A stretch of DNA of 64,000 bases from Streptomyces guryensis (GCF_021261325.1 NZ_JAJSBI010000019.1:1-64000), one strand, 5' to 3'. Numbered from the stretch's first letter, positions 16,789 through 26,800 are shown. A program made the numbers and translations. Notes: a model not told the origin generated them from the sequence alone.

Positions 16789-17847
16789 CTACACCGTCGG
16801 CGTGCGCAGTATCGCTCCGATGTGGGCCGCCGCCGTCGACAGATGGCGGCGGGCGTCGCGGAGTTGACCGTCCGTGACGCCGTGGTCCCGGGCCGCGTCA
16901 CGGATGTCGTCCCGGAAACGGTCGAGCAGGCGGTCGAGGTCGCGCGACGGGTCTCCGGTGGTGTCCTCGTGCGCCCACGACGGTTCGTACTCCGCAGGGA
17001 AGTCCTCCTTGGTGTGCGAGTACTCGGGCCGCGGTGCCGAGGTGCCGGTGCCGGCGCGTCCGAACCCGAAGTCCTTTCCGAACTTGCTGCCGAAGTCCTT
17101 CCCGAAGTCACCGAACTCCTTGGCCAGTTCGGTCAGGCCCTCCCGCACCCCCGTCGGCCAGTCGCCCCGCGCGAAGTGGTCCTGCACCTGCTCCTGCACC
17201 CGCTTGGCGATGCGCTGCAGCTCCTCCTGCGCCTGGGCCCGGGCCTGCTCCTGCGCCTCCTTGGCCTGGCGCCGGGCGCGCTGGGCCTCCTCGCGGGCCC
17301 TGCGGCTCTCGTCCTTGGCGCGCCGCGCCTGCTCCTTCCACTCCTGCTTGACGCGTCGCATCTCCTCCTTGGCGGCGCGCCAGGACTCGTTGTCGGCGTA
17401 CTCCCCGAAGTCTCCCGGGGGGCCCTCCCGTTCGCCGCGCTCCTCGACGCCGGGGCCGCGCCGGGCCTCCGTGGCCGCGGCCCGCATCTCGCGCCGCAGA
17501 TCGCCGGCCGCGCCGCGTACGTCGGCGCGGATCTCGGCGGCCAGTTCCGCGACCGACTCGCGGATCTCCAGCTCCAGGTCGGCCAGCTCGCCGCTGCGGT
17601 CGGCCAGTTCGGCGCGGCCCGCGTCCGTGATGGCGTACACCTTGCGGCCGCCCTCGGTGGTGTGGGTGACCAGGCCCTCGGCCTCGAGCTTGGCCAGGCG
17701 GGGGTAGACGGTGCCCGCCGACGGTGCGTACAGCCCCTGGAACCGCTCCTCAAGGAGGCGGATCACCTCGTAGCCGTGGCGCGGGGCCTCGTCCAGCAGC
17801 TTCAGCAGGTAGAGGCGGAGGCGGCCGTGGGCGAAGACGGGAGGCAT
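16789..17847 (-). CDS. PadR-family regulator with long coiled-coil C-terminal extension
   Basis: The 352-residue protein has an N-terminal PadR winged helix (residues 8-85: LRLYLLKLLDEAPRHGYEVIRLLEERFQGLYAPSAGTVYPRLAKLEAEGLV). A long charged helical region follows (about 90-230; many EE, RR and AR repeats such as EEMRRVKQEWKEQARRAKDESRRAREEAQRARRQAKEA), predicted as a coiled coil. The C-terminal part (DLDRLLDRFRDDIRDAARDHGVTDGQLRDARRHLSTAAAHIGAIL) looks like a helical dimerization segment. It is much longer than usual PadR proteins (about 110-190). It directly follows the DUF4097 gene (one-base gap) and probably regulates that operon. Confidence 0.88.
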   Translation of the reverse strand: MPPVFAHGRLRLYLLKLLDEAPRHGYEVIRLLEERFQGLYAPSAGTVYPRLAKLEAEGLVTHTTEGGRKVYAITDAGRAELADRSGELADLELEIRESVAELAAEIRADVRGAAGDLRREMRAAATEARRGPGVEERGEREGPPGDFGEYADNESWRAAKEEMRRVKQEWKEQARRAKDESRRAREEAQRARRQAKEAQEQARAQAQEELQRIAKRVQEQVQDHFARGDWPTGVREGLTELAKEFGDFGKDFGSKFGKDFGFGRAGTGTSAPRPEYSHTKEDFPAEYEPSWAHEDTTGDPSRDLDRLLDRFRDDIRDAARDHGVTDGQLRDARRHLSTAAAHIGAILRTPTV

Positions 17848-17848
17848 G

Positions 17849-18877
17849 TCAGAGCACCTTCTTGTCGGTCGTGCCGTCGGCCGGGTCGTCGCTCGGGGCG
17901 TCCGCCGAGTCGCCGTCCTGGCCGGAAACGGAATTGTCCCCCGAGTCGCTGTGTGGTGTGTGTGCCGGGGTGCTCGCCGGGCCGGCCCCCGCGGCCGGCT
18001 CCGAACCCGCCGGAGCCGCGTCCTCGACCAGGGGGCCGATGTCCTGCCGCTCCACGTCCCACGGCTCGTCCTCCGCCGGGGGCCGCCGCAGCAGGGCGAT
18101 CGAACCCGAGACGGTCGTCGCCTTCAGGCTTCCGCTGCCCGAGCCGAGCCGGCCGGTGATCCTCTTGGCCCCCCACTGGCCGCTCACGCGCAGGTCCTCG
18201 AAGGCGTTGGAGACGGTCCCGCTCGCGGTGTTCGCCTCCACCTCCGCATCCGCCGGGTGGGGCAGCCGGATGGCGATCTCACCGGAGACGTTCGCCAGGA
18301 CGATGTCGGTCGGGCGGCTCGCCGGGTCGAGGTCGACGATCATCGAGCCGCTCACCGAGTCCGCCTTGACCGAGGACCCCGCCTCCACCACCGTCAGATC
18401 CCCGGAGACGGAGTTGAAACGGAGGTCGCCGCGCAGGGCCTGCGCCTCCAGGTTCCCCGAGACGGTGTCGGCGCGCACCGGGCCCGTCAGTCCCACCAGG
18501 GTGGTGTCGCCGGTGACCCCCTTCACCTCCGTACGCCCGTCGATCCCGGAGACCACGGCCGCGGCGCCGACCACGCCCACCTCCACGCGCGTGTCGGCCG
18601 GGACCGCGAGGGAGACGACGGCGCTGCGCCGCCAGCCCTTGCGGTCGAGCCACTTGAGGAAGCCCTTCCATGGCAGGTCGTCGTACGCGACCGTGAGCGT
18701 GCCGCCCTGCTGGCTCACCAGCAGGGGTGGTCCCTCGATCCGGGAGACCTCCAGTCGGGCGGAACCTTCGTCCGTGCCCACCACGTTCACCGTGCCGTTG
18801 ACGATGCGTACGTGGAGTTCGCGCACGGGCTTGTCGAAGGTGAGTTTCCGCGGCTCACCGACAGACCACTCGGACAT
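17849..18877 (-). CDS. DUF4097 beta-strand repeat protein
   Basis: The 342-residue protein is a DUF4097 (LiaF/adhesin-like) right-handed beta structure with repeated units such as VSGNLEAQALRGDLRFNSVSGDLTVVEAGSSVKADSVSGSM. There is no signal peptide, so it may be cytoplasmic. The C-terminal 70 residues are acidic and disordered. ATG 18877 has GGGGAGG upstream; ATG 18907, also with a GGAG, would add ten residues. It is the first gene of an operon with the PadR regulator. Confidence 0.85.
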   Translation of the reverse strand: MSEWSVGEPRKLTFDKPVRELHVRIVNGTVNVVGTDEGSARLEVSRIEGPPLLVSQQGGTLTVAYDDLPWKGFLKWLDRKGWRRSAVVSLAVPADTRVEVGVVGAAAVVSGIDGRTEVKGVTGDTTLVGLTGPVRADTVSGNLEAQALRGDLRFNSVSGDLTVVEAGSSVKADSVSGSMIVDLDPASRPTDIVLANVSGEIAIRLPHPADAEVEANTASGTVSNAFEDLRVSGQWGAKRITGRLGSGSGSLKATTVSGSIALLRRPPAEDEPWDVERQDIGPLVEDAAPAGSEPAAGAGPASTPAHTPHSDSGDNSVSGQDGDSADAPSDDPADGTTDKKVL

Positions 18878-18927
18878 GGTGCAGACCTCCCCGTCCCAAC
18901 GCGCCATATCGCGTCTCCTGCAATTCA

Positions 18928-18937
18928 CGATATATCG
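18928..18937. promoter_or_regulatory. Palindrome CGATATATCG, candidate PadR operator
   Basis: A perfect 10-bp palindrome within CGCGATATATCGTG lies about 20-50 bp upstream of the DUF4097 start. AT-rich dyads of this kind are typical PadR sites, and an ATATCGCG half-site follows at 18906. The PadR gene in the same operon is the obvious candidate to bind it. Confidence 0.45.
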
Positions 18938-19024
18938 CGGACGGGGAAAGTCAAGACACTCTTTCTGGTGATCTCCAAGCTCGCAAAAATGACCAAAGCG
19001 GTCGAACCGCCCTAGCGTGTGAGC

Positions 19025-19833
19025 ATGTCGAACGTCGGTGCCCTGCTCCTGTGCCGGGCGCAGCCCGAGTCCGTCGCCCCCGTCGCCCACCTGCTGCGCG
19101 ACAGCATGCTGCTCAGCCCCGCCGGTGACGCCTGGAGCGTCCTCCTTCCCGAGGGCTGGCCCTGGCTGCACGGCGGCGAACCCGTCGACCGCGTCCTGAC
19201 CGGCTGGGCCACCGCTCTCGCCGTCGGCGCCCCCTGGCCCGTACTCGCCCTGTGGTGGGACGCCGACCGGGCCGGCTTCACCCTCGCGTCGGGCTTCCGC
19301 CGCCCCGTCGGCTACGTCTGGCTCGCGAACGGCACCCCGGCAGGCGAGGACGAGGCGATGCGCACGTTCGCGGCCCGCCTGGGCCTGGACCCGGTCCTCG
19401 ACGTGCAGGCCCTGGACCACCTCACCGAACCCGACCCCGGGTCCGACGCCCGCGCCCGGCTGCGCGCCCTCATCGCTTCCTCACGCGCGCGGGAGTCGCC
19501 CTCCCCGACGGCATCACCCCGGGCGACCCCGCCGACCGCCTCCGCGAGGCCGCGCACGCTCTGCCGGACGCCCGCCCGGTCGGGTGGCCGGGTTGGCGCC
19601 AGGCGGTACGGGCGGAACCCGACGCCGTCGAAAGCAGCCACCTGGGCCCGTGGCTGCCCTGGTCGGGGACGCCGCGGGCGCACGCTCTGGCCCTGGCCCA
19701 GGTGGCGGCGGGGCTCCCGCTCACGGCATGGGGCCTGCGGCGCCGCAGCGGCGGCTGGACCGCGGCCGGGGCGCTGCTGCTGGCGCACGGGGCGCTGGGG
19801 CTGGCGTACGAACTGCTGTGGCCGTGGGACTGA
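19025..19833 (+). pseudogene. Hypothetical protein gene, frameshifted
   Basis: Frame 1 from ATG 19025 gives MSNVGALLLCRAQPESVAPVA... to about LRALIA at 19476. The sequence then makes sense only in the next frame (FLTRAGVALPDGITPGDPADRLREAAHALPDARPVGWPGW ... LAYELLWPWD) to 19833. Adding one C at 19476 restores a 269-residue protein, with TRAGVALPDG joined naturally. The C-terminus holds one or two hydrophobic segments (VAAGLPLTAWGL, AAGALLLAHGALGLAYELL). I do not recognise the function. Either a recent inactivation or an assembly error. Confidence 0.75.
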
Positions 19834-19916
19834 GGGGCATGTGAGCCCCGGGGCCGCGGGCCACGCAGTCCCGGGACCGAGGGCTGCGCGGGCCATGGAA
19901 CCGAGAGGCACGAAAA

Positions 19917-19939
19917 CGGGGCGCCACGCGGGCGCCCCG
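19917..19939. terminator. Terminator hairpin
   Basis: CGGGGCGCC-ACGCG-GGCGCCCCG gives a 9-bp stem between the convergent hypothetical gene and the DUF6104 gene. No T-run follows on the plus strand. Confidence 0.6.
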
Positions 19940-19958
19940 ACAGCCGGACTCGGCTCTG

Positions 19959-20138
19959 CTACTCGTCGTCCTCGTCGTCCAGCCGCGCCAGCCACGTCGC
20001 CAGCCGCTCGACCGGCACCTCGAAGTCCGGGTTGAGGTCGACGAACGTACGCAGCTGCTCGGCGAGCCACTCGAAGGTGACCTCCTCCTCGCCGCGCCGC
20101 TTCTCGAGCTCTTCGATGCCTCGGTCGGTGAAGTACAA
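19959..20138 (-). CDS. DUF6104 family small protein
   Basis: The 59-residue acidic protein begins (M)YFTDRGIEELEKRRGEEEV and ends RLATWLARLDDEDDE, matching the conserved Streptomyces DUF6104 family in length and sequence. The start is TTG 20138 with GGAG six bases upstream; a longer in-frame ATG would add 36 unrelated residues. Function unknown. Confidence 0.85.
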   Translation of the reverse strand: MYFTDRGIEELEKRRGEEEVTFEWLAEQLRTFVDLNPDFEVPVERLATWLARLDDEDDE

Positions 20139-20321
20139 CTCTTGCTCCTGATGCGGACGAGCCTGGGCCTGCCTCCCCAGGATATTCCGTGCCGTGCCCG
20201 CCCGGATCCGGAAGCAGGCGGGGTCGCGTGCAACCGAGTGGCGCATTAGCCTCGTCGCAGTTCAAGTGGACGTCGAACCCGGTCCGTTGACCGGGCGGTG
20301 CGAGCTCGACGGGGGAGCGGG

Positions 20322-20705
20322 ATGAGTCACATCCAGGACATCGAACTGCCTGACGGCACGGTGATCACCGCAAGGATCGGTGCGGGGGACGCCTACGGGG
20401 ACCAGGAGGACGTCGGCTTCACCGAAGCCGCCCTCGCCAAGGTCCAGCAGCTCCAGGAGCTGATCAGAGGGGTCGGCGGCACCGTGCTCGACGCCGCGCG
20501 CGCGGCCCGGCCCTCCGAGGCCGCCATCACCTTCGGGGTCGAGCTCACCGCCAAGGAGGGACTGGCGGTGGCCGTACTCGCCCGAGGGGAGGCCAAGGCG
20601 TCCCTGGAGGTCACACTGACCTGGAAGTTCGACGGCCCGCCCGAACCGGCCCCGCCCGCCGTCCCACCCGCACCGGACACCTCCCTCGACCCGACCGCGC
20701 AGTGA
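20322..20705 (+). CDS. CU044_2847 (trypsin-co-occurring) domain protein
   Basis: The 127-residue protein has a compact beta-rich domain: IQDIELPDGTVITARIG, then TVLDAARAARPSEAAITFGVELTAKEGLAVAVLARGEAKASLEVTLTW. It matches the small CU044_2847/Trypco family encoded beside trypsin-like proteases in conflict operons. The Pro-rich tail is probably a linker. Its stop overlaps the start of the protease (GTGA). It may be the partner or a regulator of the protease. First gene of the VMAP operon. Confidence 0.85.
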   Translation: MSHIQDIELPDGTVITARIGAGDAYGDQEDVGFTEAALAKVQQLQELIRGVGGTVLDAARAARPSEAAITFGVELTAKEGLAVAVLARGEAKASLEVTLTWKFDGPPEPAPPAVPPAPDTSLDPTAQ

Positions 20706-22666
20706 CCCGGGTCAACGAGCGCCTGGACGCGCTCGCCAGAGCCGCCACCGTGCAGATACTGGACGCCGGTGGCGGCGACGGGCCCACCTGGGGCAGCGGG
20801 TTCTTCGTCGCGCCCGGCTGGGTCCTCACGGTCGCGCACGTACTGAGCACACACCTCAAGGGCGATCGTCAGAAGGAATTCCGGGTGCGTGGCGTGGGCG
20901 TCGACGCCGCGGCCCGACTGGAGCAGTGGCTGCTCACCGATCCGGGCCGGGCCCGCATCCCGCTGGAGGAGGACCTGGCCCTGGTCCGGCTGACCGGTGA
21001 CCCCGAGGACCACCCTCACGAGTGCATGTGGCTGCCCGACCGGGCCGTGCAGCACTTCGGCGCCGTCCACGTCTACGGCTCCTACCCGGTGCCGCCGTAC
21101 ATCCACGAACGGCCGGTGATCGCCGAGATCAACGGCCACGAGGACACGTACGGGCTGATCATCAAGCCGGACATCGAGTTTCCCAGCGGGCTGTCGGGCG
21201 GGCCGCTGGTCGATCCCGACAGCGGAGCCGTCGTCGGACTGGTCAAGTCGCGCCGCGTGCAGAAGGACGGCGGAATGGCGGTGTCGATCTCAGCCCTGCG
21301 CCGTTTCGGGGAGGAGACGTACCGCACGGTCATGGCCGCCCACGACCGGTGGCACGGCGAGGAGCCGGTTTCCGAGGCCGGCGACAACTGGATCGACCTG
21401 CAGGCCGGCCCGCGGGCCGGTGACGGCGAGCGGTGGACGCCCGGCGACCGGCGTGAGGCGCTGCGCCTGCTCGCCTCGCTGCCCACACCGCCCGACACGC
21501 ACACCGTGGAGATCCTCGCGGCCCGCGCCCGCAGCAACAACCGGTGGCCGGGTGAGACCCCGGCCCTGCTCACCTGGCGCGACGGACACGGACTGCTCTA
21601 CGAGGGAACGCATCCGCTCGACTCGCTCGCGTTCCTTCGGTACCTGAGGTTCGCGGCGGAGTACACCCGTTCCCGGGGCGGTGAGTGCGAGGAGCTGAGC
21701 AGGTGGATCGAGAAGCGGCTGCGCAGGCACCCGTACCGGCCCATGCACGACTTCGTCCGGGAGGCCAGCCTCCCGCAGGCGCTGCTGCCCGCGCCCGGGG
21801 CGGGGCCGGAACGCATCGTGATCCCCTACCCCGGCCCCGGCGAGGGCCCCACCGTCGCCGTCCTGCTCGATCCCGTGATCGATGATCCCAGCCGCTTCTT
21901 CTGGCAGATCTGGTTCGACGAAGGCGGTCCCGGGAGCGAACCCGAACTGGTCGAGGCGGACGATTCGGCGGACGGCGTCCTGCCGCGTGACCTCGTGCAG
22001 GCACTGCGCGCTCCGCTGAACGACCTGCTGCGCCGCAAGGACCGGGCGGGCCGGCCGGTGCCGCTCGAAGTCGCCCTGCCCGCCGGCCTCTTCGACACCG
22101 CCGTGCATCGCTGGCGGCTGGAGGACATCGCCGAACTGGACGACCCCGGAGCCCTGGGCGCGCGCCGGGGCGTCGTACTGCGCTCCCTCGAGCGCCGTGG
22201 AGAACCGGACAAACTCTGGACGGATCGCTGGCAGGCCATGACCGCCGAGCCCCGTTTCAGAGGCTGGCGCATTCCCGTGCGGGGCGTCGTCCAGAACGCC
22301 CGCGACTACCACAACGCCGACCACGGCCTCGTGCCCGTCATGTGCCGCCCGGCCGGGTGCGGCGCCGGGCAGAACGCGATGCGGCTCGCCCTGGAGAACG
22401 GCCACGGCGTCGCTCTGTGGCGCATCGGCGGCCAGGCCGCCCACATCTGCTCGGACGACTGCGACACCCTGCACGTCCGGGCCGGGACCCTGCTCGGCAC
22501 CCTCGGCTCCCTCGCCGAACTCCCCGACCGGCTGCGGTCCATTCGGCAGGAGATCAGCGAGCAGCACGCCGAGAGCCGCTGGGCGGAACCGCTGGCGCTG
22601 CTCTACGACGACCCCCGCCGGCCCCTGCCGGCGGAGGACTCCGGACCACTGGACGCGCCGCTGTGA
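20702..22666 (+). CDS. Trypsin-like protease fused to VMAP-C domain
   Basis: The 654-residue protein has an N-terminal trypsin-like domain (residues 15-230) with intact triad: His46 in VLTVAHVL, Asp91 in EEDLALVRL and Ser165 in PSGLSGGPL. The middle is helical. The C-terminal half matches the VMAP-C (vWA-MoxR-associated protein) domain: PLEVALPAGLFDTAVHRWRL, LGARRGVVLRSLERR, and CRPAGCGAGQNAMRLALENGHGVALWR. There is no signal peptide, so the protease is cytoplasmic. In VMAP ternary systems the N-terminal domain is the effector and the ATPase and vWA proteins regulate it. A plausible extra role is cleaving the leader of the adjacent peptide; this is inference. The start is GTG 20702. Confidence 0.87.
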   Translation: MTRVNERLDALARAATVQILDAGGGDGPTWGSGFFVAPGWVLTVAHVLSTHLKGDRQKEFRVRGVGVDAAARLEQWLLTDPGRARIPLEEDLALVRLTGDPEDHPHECMWLPDRAVQHFGAVHVYGSYPVPPYIHERPVIAEINGHEDTYGLIIKPDIEFPSGLSGGPLVDPDSGAVVGLVKSRRVQKDGGMAVSISALRRFGEETYRTVMAAHDRWHGEEPVSEAGDNWIDLQAGPRAGDGERWTPGDRREALRLLASLPTPPDTHTVEILAARARSNNRWPGETPALLTWRDGHGLLYEGTHPLDSLAFLRYLRFAAEYTRSRGGECEELSRWIEKRLRRHPYRPMHDFVREASLPQALLPAPGAGPERIVIPYPGPGEGPTVAVLLDPVIDDPSRFFWQIWFDEGGPGSEPELVEADDSADGVLPRDLVQALRAPLNDLLRRKDRAGRPVPLEVALPAGLFDTAVHRWRLEDIAELDDPGALGARRGVVLRSLERRGEPDKLWTDRWQAMTAEPRFRGWRIPVRGVVQNARDYHNADHGLVPVMCRPAGCGAGQNAMRLALENGHGVALWRIGGQAAHICSDDCDTLHVRAGTLLGTLGSLAELPDRLRSIRQEISEQHAESRWAEPLALLYDDPRRPLPAEDSGPLDAPL

Positions 22667-22818
22667 ACGGCATCCGGTACTCATACGACGGCTGGCCGAA
22701 ACCGGCGGTGTCAACGCGCTGGGCTGGGTACATTTCCATGGGCCCGTTGTGGGCGCCCCGTGCCCCCGCCGGCCAGGCCGTGGAACACCACCGACCGTCG
22801 GCGAGGAGCACAGCATGA
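22663..22818 (+). CDS. Possible small coupled ORF between VMAP and MoxR genes
   Basis: A 51-codon frame starts at GTG 22663 overlapping the VMAP stop (GTGA) and ends in a TGA that overlaps the MoxR ATG (ATGA). About 80 percent of its third codon positions are G or C, slightly less than in the neighbours. The translated peptide contains IRYSYDGWPK and RWAGYISMGPLW. I recognise no family. Overlap at both ends and the otherwise unexplained gap support it; the lack of a ribosome binding site and of homologues I can recall count against it. Confidence 0.3.
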   Translation: MNGIRYSYDGWPKPAVSTRWAGYISMGPLWAPRAPAGQAVEHHRPSARSTA

Positions 22819-23825
22819 GCCAGTGGTTCGTCTACGAGGGGACCGGGGAGCGGGATCCGGACAAGGTCGGCCGGCTGCCGGTCCCGCCGCCGTGGCGGGC
22901 GTTCGACGCCCCGCCCATCCCGTACGAGGTCCCGGGCCTCGACTCCTCGACCCGCCGCCGGCTCGGCGAGCGCACCGTCCCGCTGCCCATCCAGGACGTC
23001 GAGACCCTGGAACTCGTCAACGCGGCCCTGTACCTCAGGCGTCCCCTCCTCGTCACCGGCGAGCCGGGCGTCGGCAAGTCCACGCTCGCGCACTCCGTCG
23101 CGCACGAACTCGGCCTCGGCCGGGTCCTGGAGTGGCCGATCGTCTCCCGCAGTGAACTGCGGGACGGGCTCTACACGTACGACGCCATCGGCCGGCTGCA
23201 GGACGCACAGCTGGAGCGCTCCACGGACACGGGTGAGCCGGTCTCGCAGGACATCGGCCGCTACATCAGGCTCGGTCCGCTCGGCACCGCGCTGCTCGCC
23301 GCCGAACGGCCCCGGGTGCTGCTCATCGACGAGCTGGACAAGAGCGACATCGACCTGCCGAACGACCTCCTCAACGTCCTTGAGGAGGGGAAGTTCCCCA
23401 TTCCCGAACTGGAGCGGATCTCCGACCGGACACCGGTGGTGAAGGTGCTCACCGACGACGGGCGCCGGGTCGAGGTGACGGGAGGCCAGGTCCGCTGCCG
23501 GGCCTTCCCGTTCGTCGTCATGACCAGCAACCGCGAGCGCGACTTCCCCGCCCCGCTGCTGCGCCGGTGCGTCCCTCTCGACCTCAGGGCCCCCCGCGAC
23601 CAGCGCCTCGCGGCACTCGTCCAGGCCCACTTCGGGCAGAGCGCGTACGACGACAACCGCGACATCGTCGAGCAGTTCACCGAGGCGGAGGCGGACGGGG
23701 CGATGCGCCCCACCGACCAGCTTCTCAACGCCATCTTCCTCACCCAGCACGCAGCCCGGGACGCGATCGGCCGCGAGGAGATCGCGCAGTTGCTGATGCG
23801 GCCCCTGGACCAGGGGCCCAGGTAG
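22815..23825 (+). CDS. MoxR-family AAA+ ATPase
   Basis: The 336-residue AAA+ protein has Walker A GEPGVGKST (about residues 79-87), Walker B RVLLIDELDKSDIDLPNDLL, and sensor VMTSNRERDFPAPLLRRC. MoxR ATPases work as chaperones with vWA partners, often inserting cofactors or activating complexes. This is the ATPase of the VMAP ternary module. The next gene starts two bases after its stop. ATG 22815 has GAGGAG upstream. Confidence 0.93.
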   Translation: MSQWFVYEGTGERDPDKVGRLPVPPPWRAFDAPPIPYEVPGLDSSTRRRLGERTVPLPIQDVETLELVNAALYLRRPLLVTGEPGVGKSTLAHSVAHELGLGRVLEWPIVSRSELRDGLYTYDAIGRLQDAQLERSTDTGEPVSQDIGRYIRLGPLGTALLAAERPRVLLIDELDKSDIDLPNDLLNVLEEGKFPIPELERISDRTPVVKVLTDDGRRVEVTGGQVRCRAFPFVVMTSNRERDFPAPLLRRCVPLDLRAPRDQRLAALVQAHFGQSAYDDNRDIVEQFTEAEADGAMRPTDQLLNAIFLTQHAARDAIGREEIAQLLMRPLDQGPR

Positions 23826-23827
23826 CG

Positions 23828-26800
23828 ATGCCGGCCCGAGCCCCGGACCCGTCGGCCGGCGAGGTGAGCCCCGAGCTCACGGCGCTGGTCGCGCGGCTGC
23901 GCGAGGCGGGCATCGCGCCCGGGGTCGAGGAGCTCGCCGACGCCCTGTGGCTGGCCCGCTGGCTGCCGGGGCCGAGCGAAGCCGCCCCTCAAGGCGCAGA
24001 CGGAACGGGGGACTTGACGACCACGCCCGACGGCGGGCCGGACACCACCGCGATCTCGGTGCCGCAGCCGGGGCCCGTCACGCCCACCGTCGAGAGCGAA
24101 CAGCAGGACCGGGCCGGGCTGTTCGCGCCGGGAGCGGGAGGCGAGCGGGCGGCCGTCCGGATGACGCCGGTCCGGGTGCCCGCCGCCCCCGCACTGCCCG
24201 AACCCCTCGCGCTGCAACGGGCGTTACGTCCCCTTCAGCGGTACCGCGCTCCCGTGCGCCCCGTACCGAGGACGCTCGACGAGCAGGCCACCGCCGAACG
24301 GGCCGCCGAGTCCGGGCTCGTGCTGCCGGTGCTGCGCGCCGATCGCCGCCGTGAGGCGCGTCTGCTGCTCGTGATGGACGTCTCCACCTCCATGGCGGTG
24401 TGGCAGCAGGCGCTCGACGAACTGCGCCAGGTCTGCGAGCGCGCCGGAGCCTTCCGCGAGGTGCGGATGCAGTACCTGCACGAGACCGCCGAAGGCCTGC
24501 CCGGCCTCGCGGCCACCCCCGAGCGCACTGGTCCGCTGCATGCCCCGGAGCAGCTCAGCGACCCGACCGGGCGCAGGCTGACCCTGGTGCTCAGCGACTG
24601 CGCGGGCCCCATGTGGCGCAGCGGGCGGATGCAGCAGCTGCTGCACCGCTGGGCCGCGACCGCGCCCGTGGCCGTCGTACAGCCGCTGCCGCAGCGCATG
24701 TGGACGCGCACCCATCTGCCGGCCCGGCGCGGGGTGCTGCACCGGCGTGAAGGGCCCGCCGGGACCCTGGGGTTCACGCCGGAGAAGGGACGGGTCGACC
24801 CGGCCGCGGCGCCGATCCCCGTGCTGGCCCTGCGGCGCGGGTCGGTGGAGGGCTGGGCCCGGCTGCTGTCGGGGGCCCGCGGGCAGTCCCTGACGGCCGC
24901 CGCGGGCTGGGTGCGCGCCGACCACGCGGCGTCCATCGCGCCGGTGCGGGCGGCGCAGGACCTGAGCGCCGAGGAACGCGTCCGGGTGTTCCGGCGCAAC
25001 GCGTCCCGGGAGGCCCGCAGGCTGGCCGTGCACCTGTCCGCGGTGCCGCTGTACCTGCCCGTGATGCAGCTGGTACAGCACGCGATGCTCGCCGGGACCG
25101 GCCCCGAGGTGCTCTCCGAGGTGCTGCTCGGCGGGCTGGTACGGCGCCGTGACGACGCGGACGACCCGCAGGCGGTGCGCTACGAATTCCTGCCGGGGGT
25201 GGCCCCCCGGCTGCGGGAACGGCTGGCGGTCGACGAGGCCGAGCTGCTGTTCAAGCACCTCTCCGACTACGTGGAGCGGAAGTTCGGCCGCAGCGTGCGC
25301 AACTTCCCCGCCATGGCGGGAGCGTTCCTGCGCGGGGCCGTCGACCCGGGCCCGGCGCCCGTGGCCGACCCCCGCACGGATGTGCCCGAGCCGGCCGGGC
25401 TGCGGGCGTTCGCGGAGGTGTCGGCCGATGTGCTGCGCGACCTCGGCGCGCGGATCCCGGCGGCGCCGGAGCTGGTGCCGACGCTGCCCGCGCCGAACGC
25501 CCGGGAACTGCTCAGCAGGGGGAGGGAGGCGATCGGGCGGTACGAGACGCAGGGGTCCACCCGGGAGCTCGACGCCGCGGTGGAGTATCTGCGGCAGGCG
25601 GTGGAGGCCGCACGGTCCGGGAAGGAACGGGCATCGGCGGCCGAGGAACTGGCCAACGCGCTCCTGTCCCGGTGGCGGGTGCGGGGAGTGGGGGAGGACC
25701 TCCGGGACGCGTGGGAGGCCGTCGGCGACGGGCCGGTGACCGGGCGGGCGTGTCTCATCCGGGGGACGGTCTGCTGGCTGCAGTCGCGCGAGGCGAGCCG
25801 GGTGGGTGTCGAGTTCGCCGGGATCCCCGACAGTCTGCGCGAGTGGGCCCGGGGGGTGCCGGACGGAACGGCGCATGCGCAGGCCGTGCTGCTCTACCTG
25901 GCCGACCGGGACCTCACCCTGGTCCTCGACGACGCGGAGACCACACCGGACGCGCTCGACCGCAGGCGGATCGCGGCTGAGACGCTGGTGCACGTCCGGC
26001 GGGCCGTCGCGCGGTCCACACTGCTGACGGAGGGCCAGGAAGCCTCCGTCCCGGTGCCGGATCCCGAGCAGCGGTATCTCGCGCACCTGCATCGGGCCAT
26101 CGAGGCGGCCGGGACACGCATCCAATTCCCCGAGCCGGAGGGCGCCCACGCGCTGCGGGGCGCCTTGTGGTTCGAAGTGGCCCAGCACTACGCGGGGTCG
26201 GGGCCGGCCACTGCACGGCCCCACCCGGAGCGCGCCTCCCTCGCGGCCGAGCGCGCCGTGGAGGACCTGCTGGTCGCGGTCCGCGACGAGACCGTGCTGC
26301 CGTCCGCAGAGCGCTGCCGCATCTGGCTGACGGTGGCGGCGTCCGTCGAGATCCTCCAGCCGCCGCGTGAGGACGGCCGGGAACGCCGGCTGATGATGTC
26401 GGCAGTGGAGCAGGCCCTCGCGGCCGCCGGTGACGACGAGGCACTCCTGCTCGACTGCCATCTGTGGGCCGCAAGGGTCTACCGGGACCGCTTCGAGCGG
26501 ACCGGGGACCTCGCCCATCTGGACCGTGCCGTCGAGGCGTGGACGGCGGCCGACTCACTGCTCGGCGAGGACGACGCGCAGCAGCGCGAGGTGCTGACCG
26601 AGTTCGGCGTCGACCTGCTCCGGCGGGGCGAGGCCACCGGATCCGCCGAGGACGTCAACCGGGCCGTGCAGCTGCTGCGCACCGCCGTCGAGGAGACGCC
26701 CTCGGGAGATCCCCGACTGGCTGAGCGGCAACGCCAGCTGGCGCTCGCCCACTGGAGGCGTTTCTCGGTCCAGGGAGTCCTCTCCGATCTCTACGAGGCG

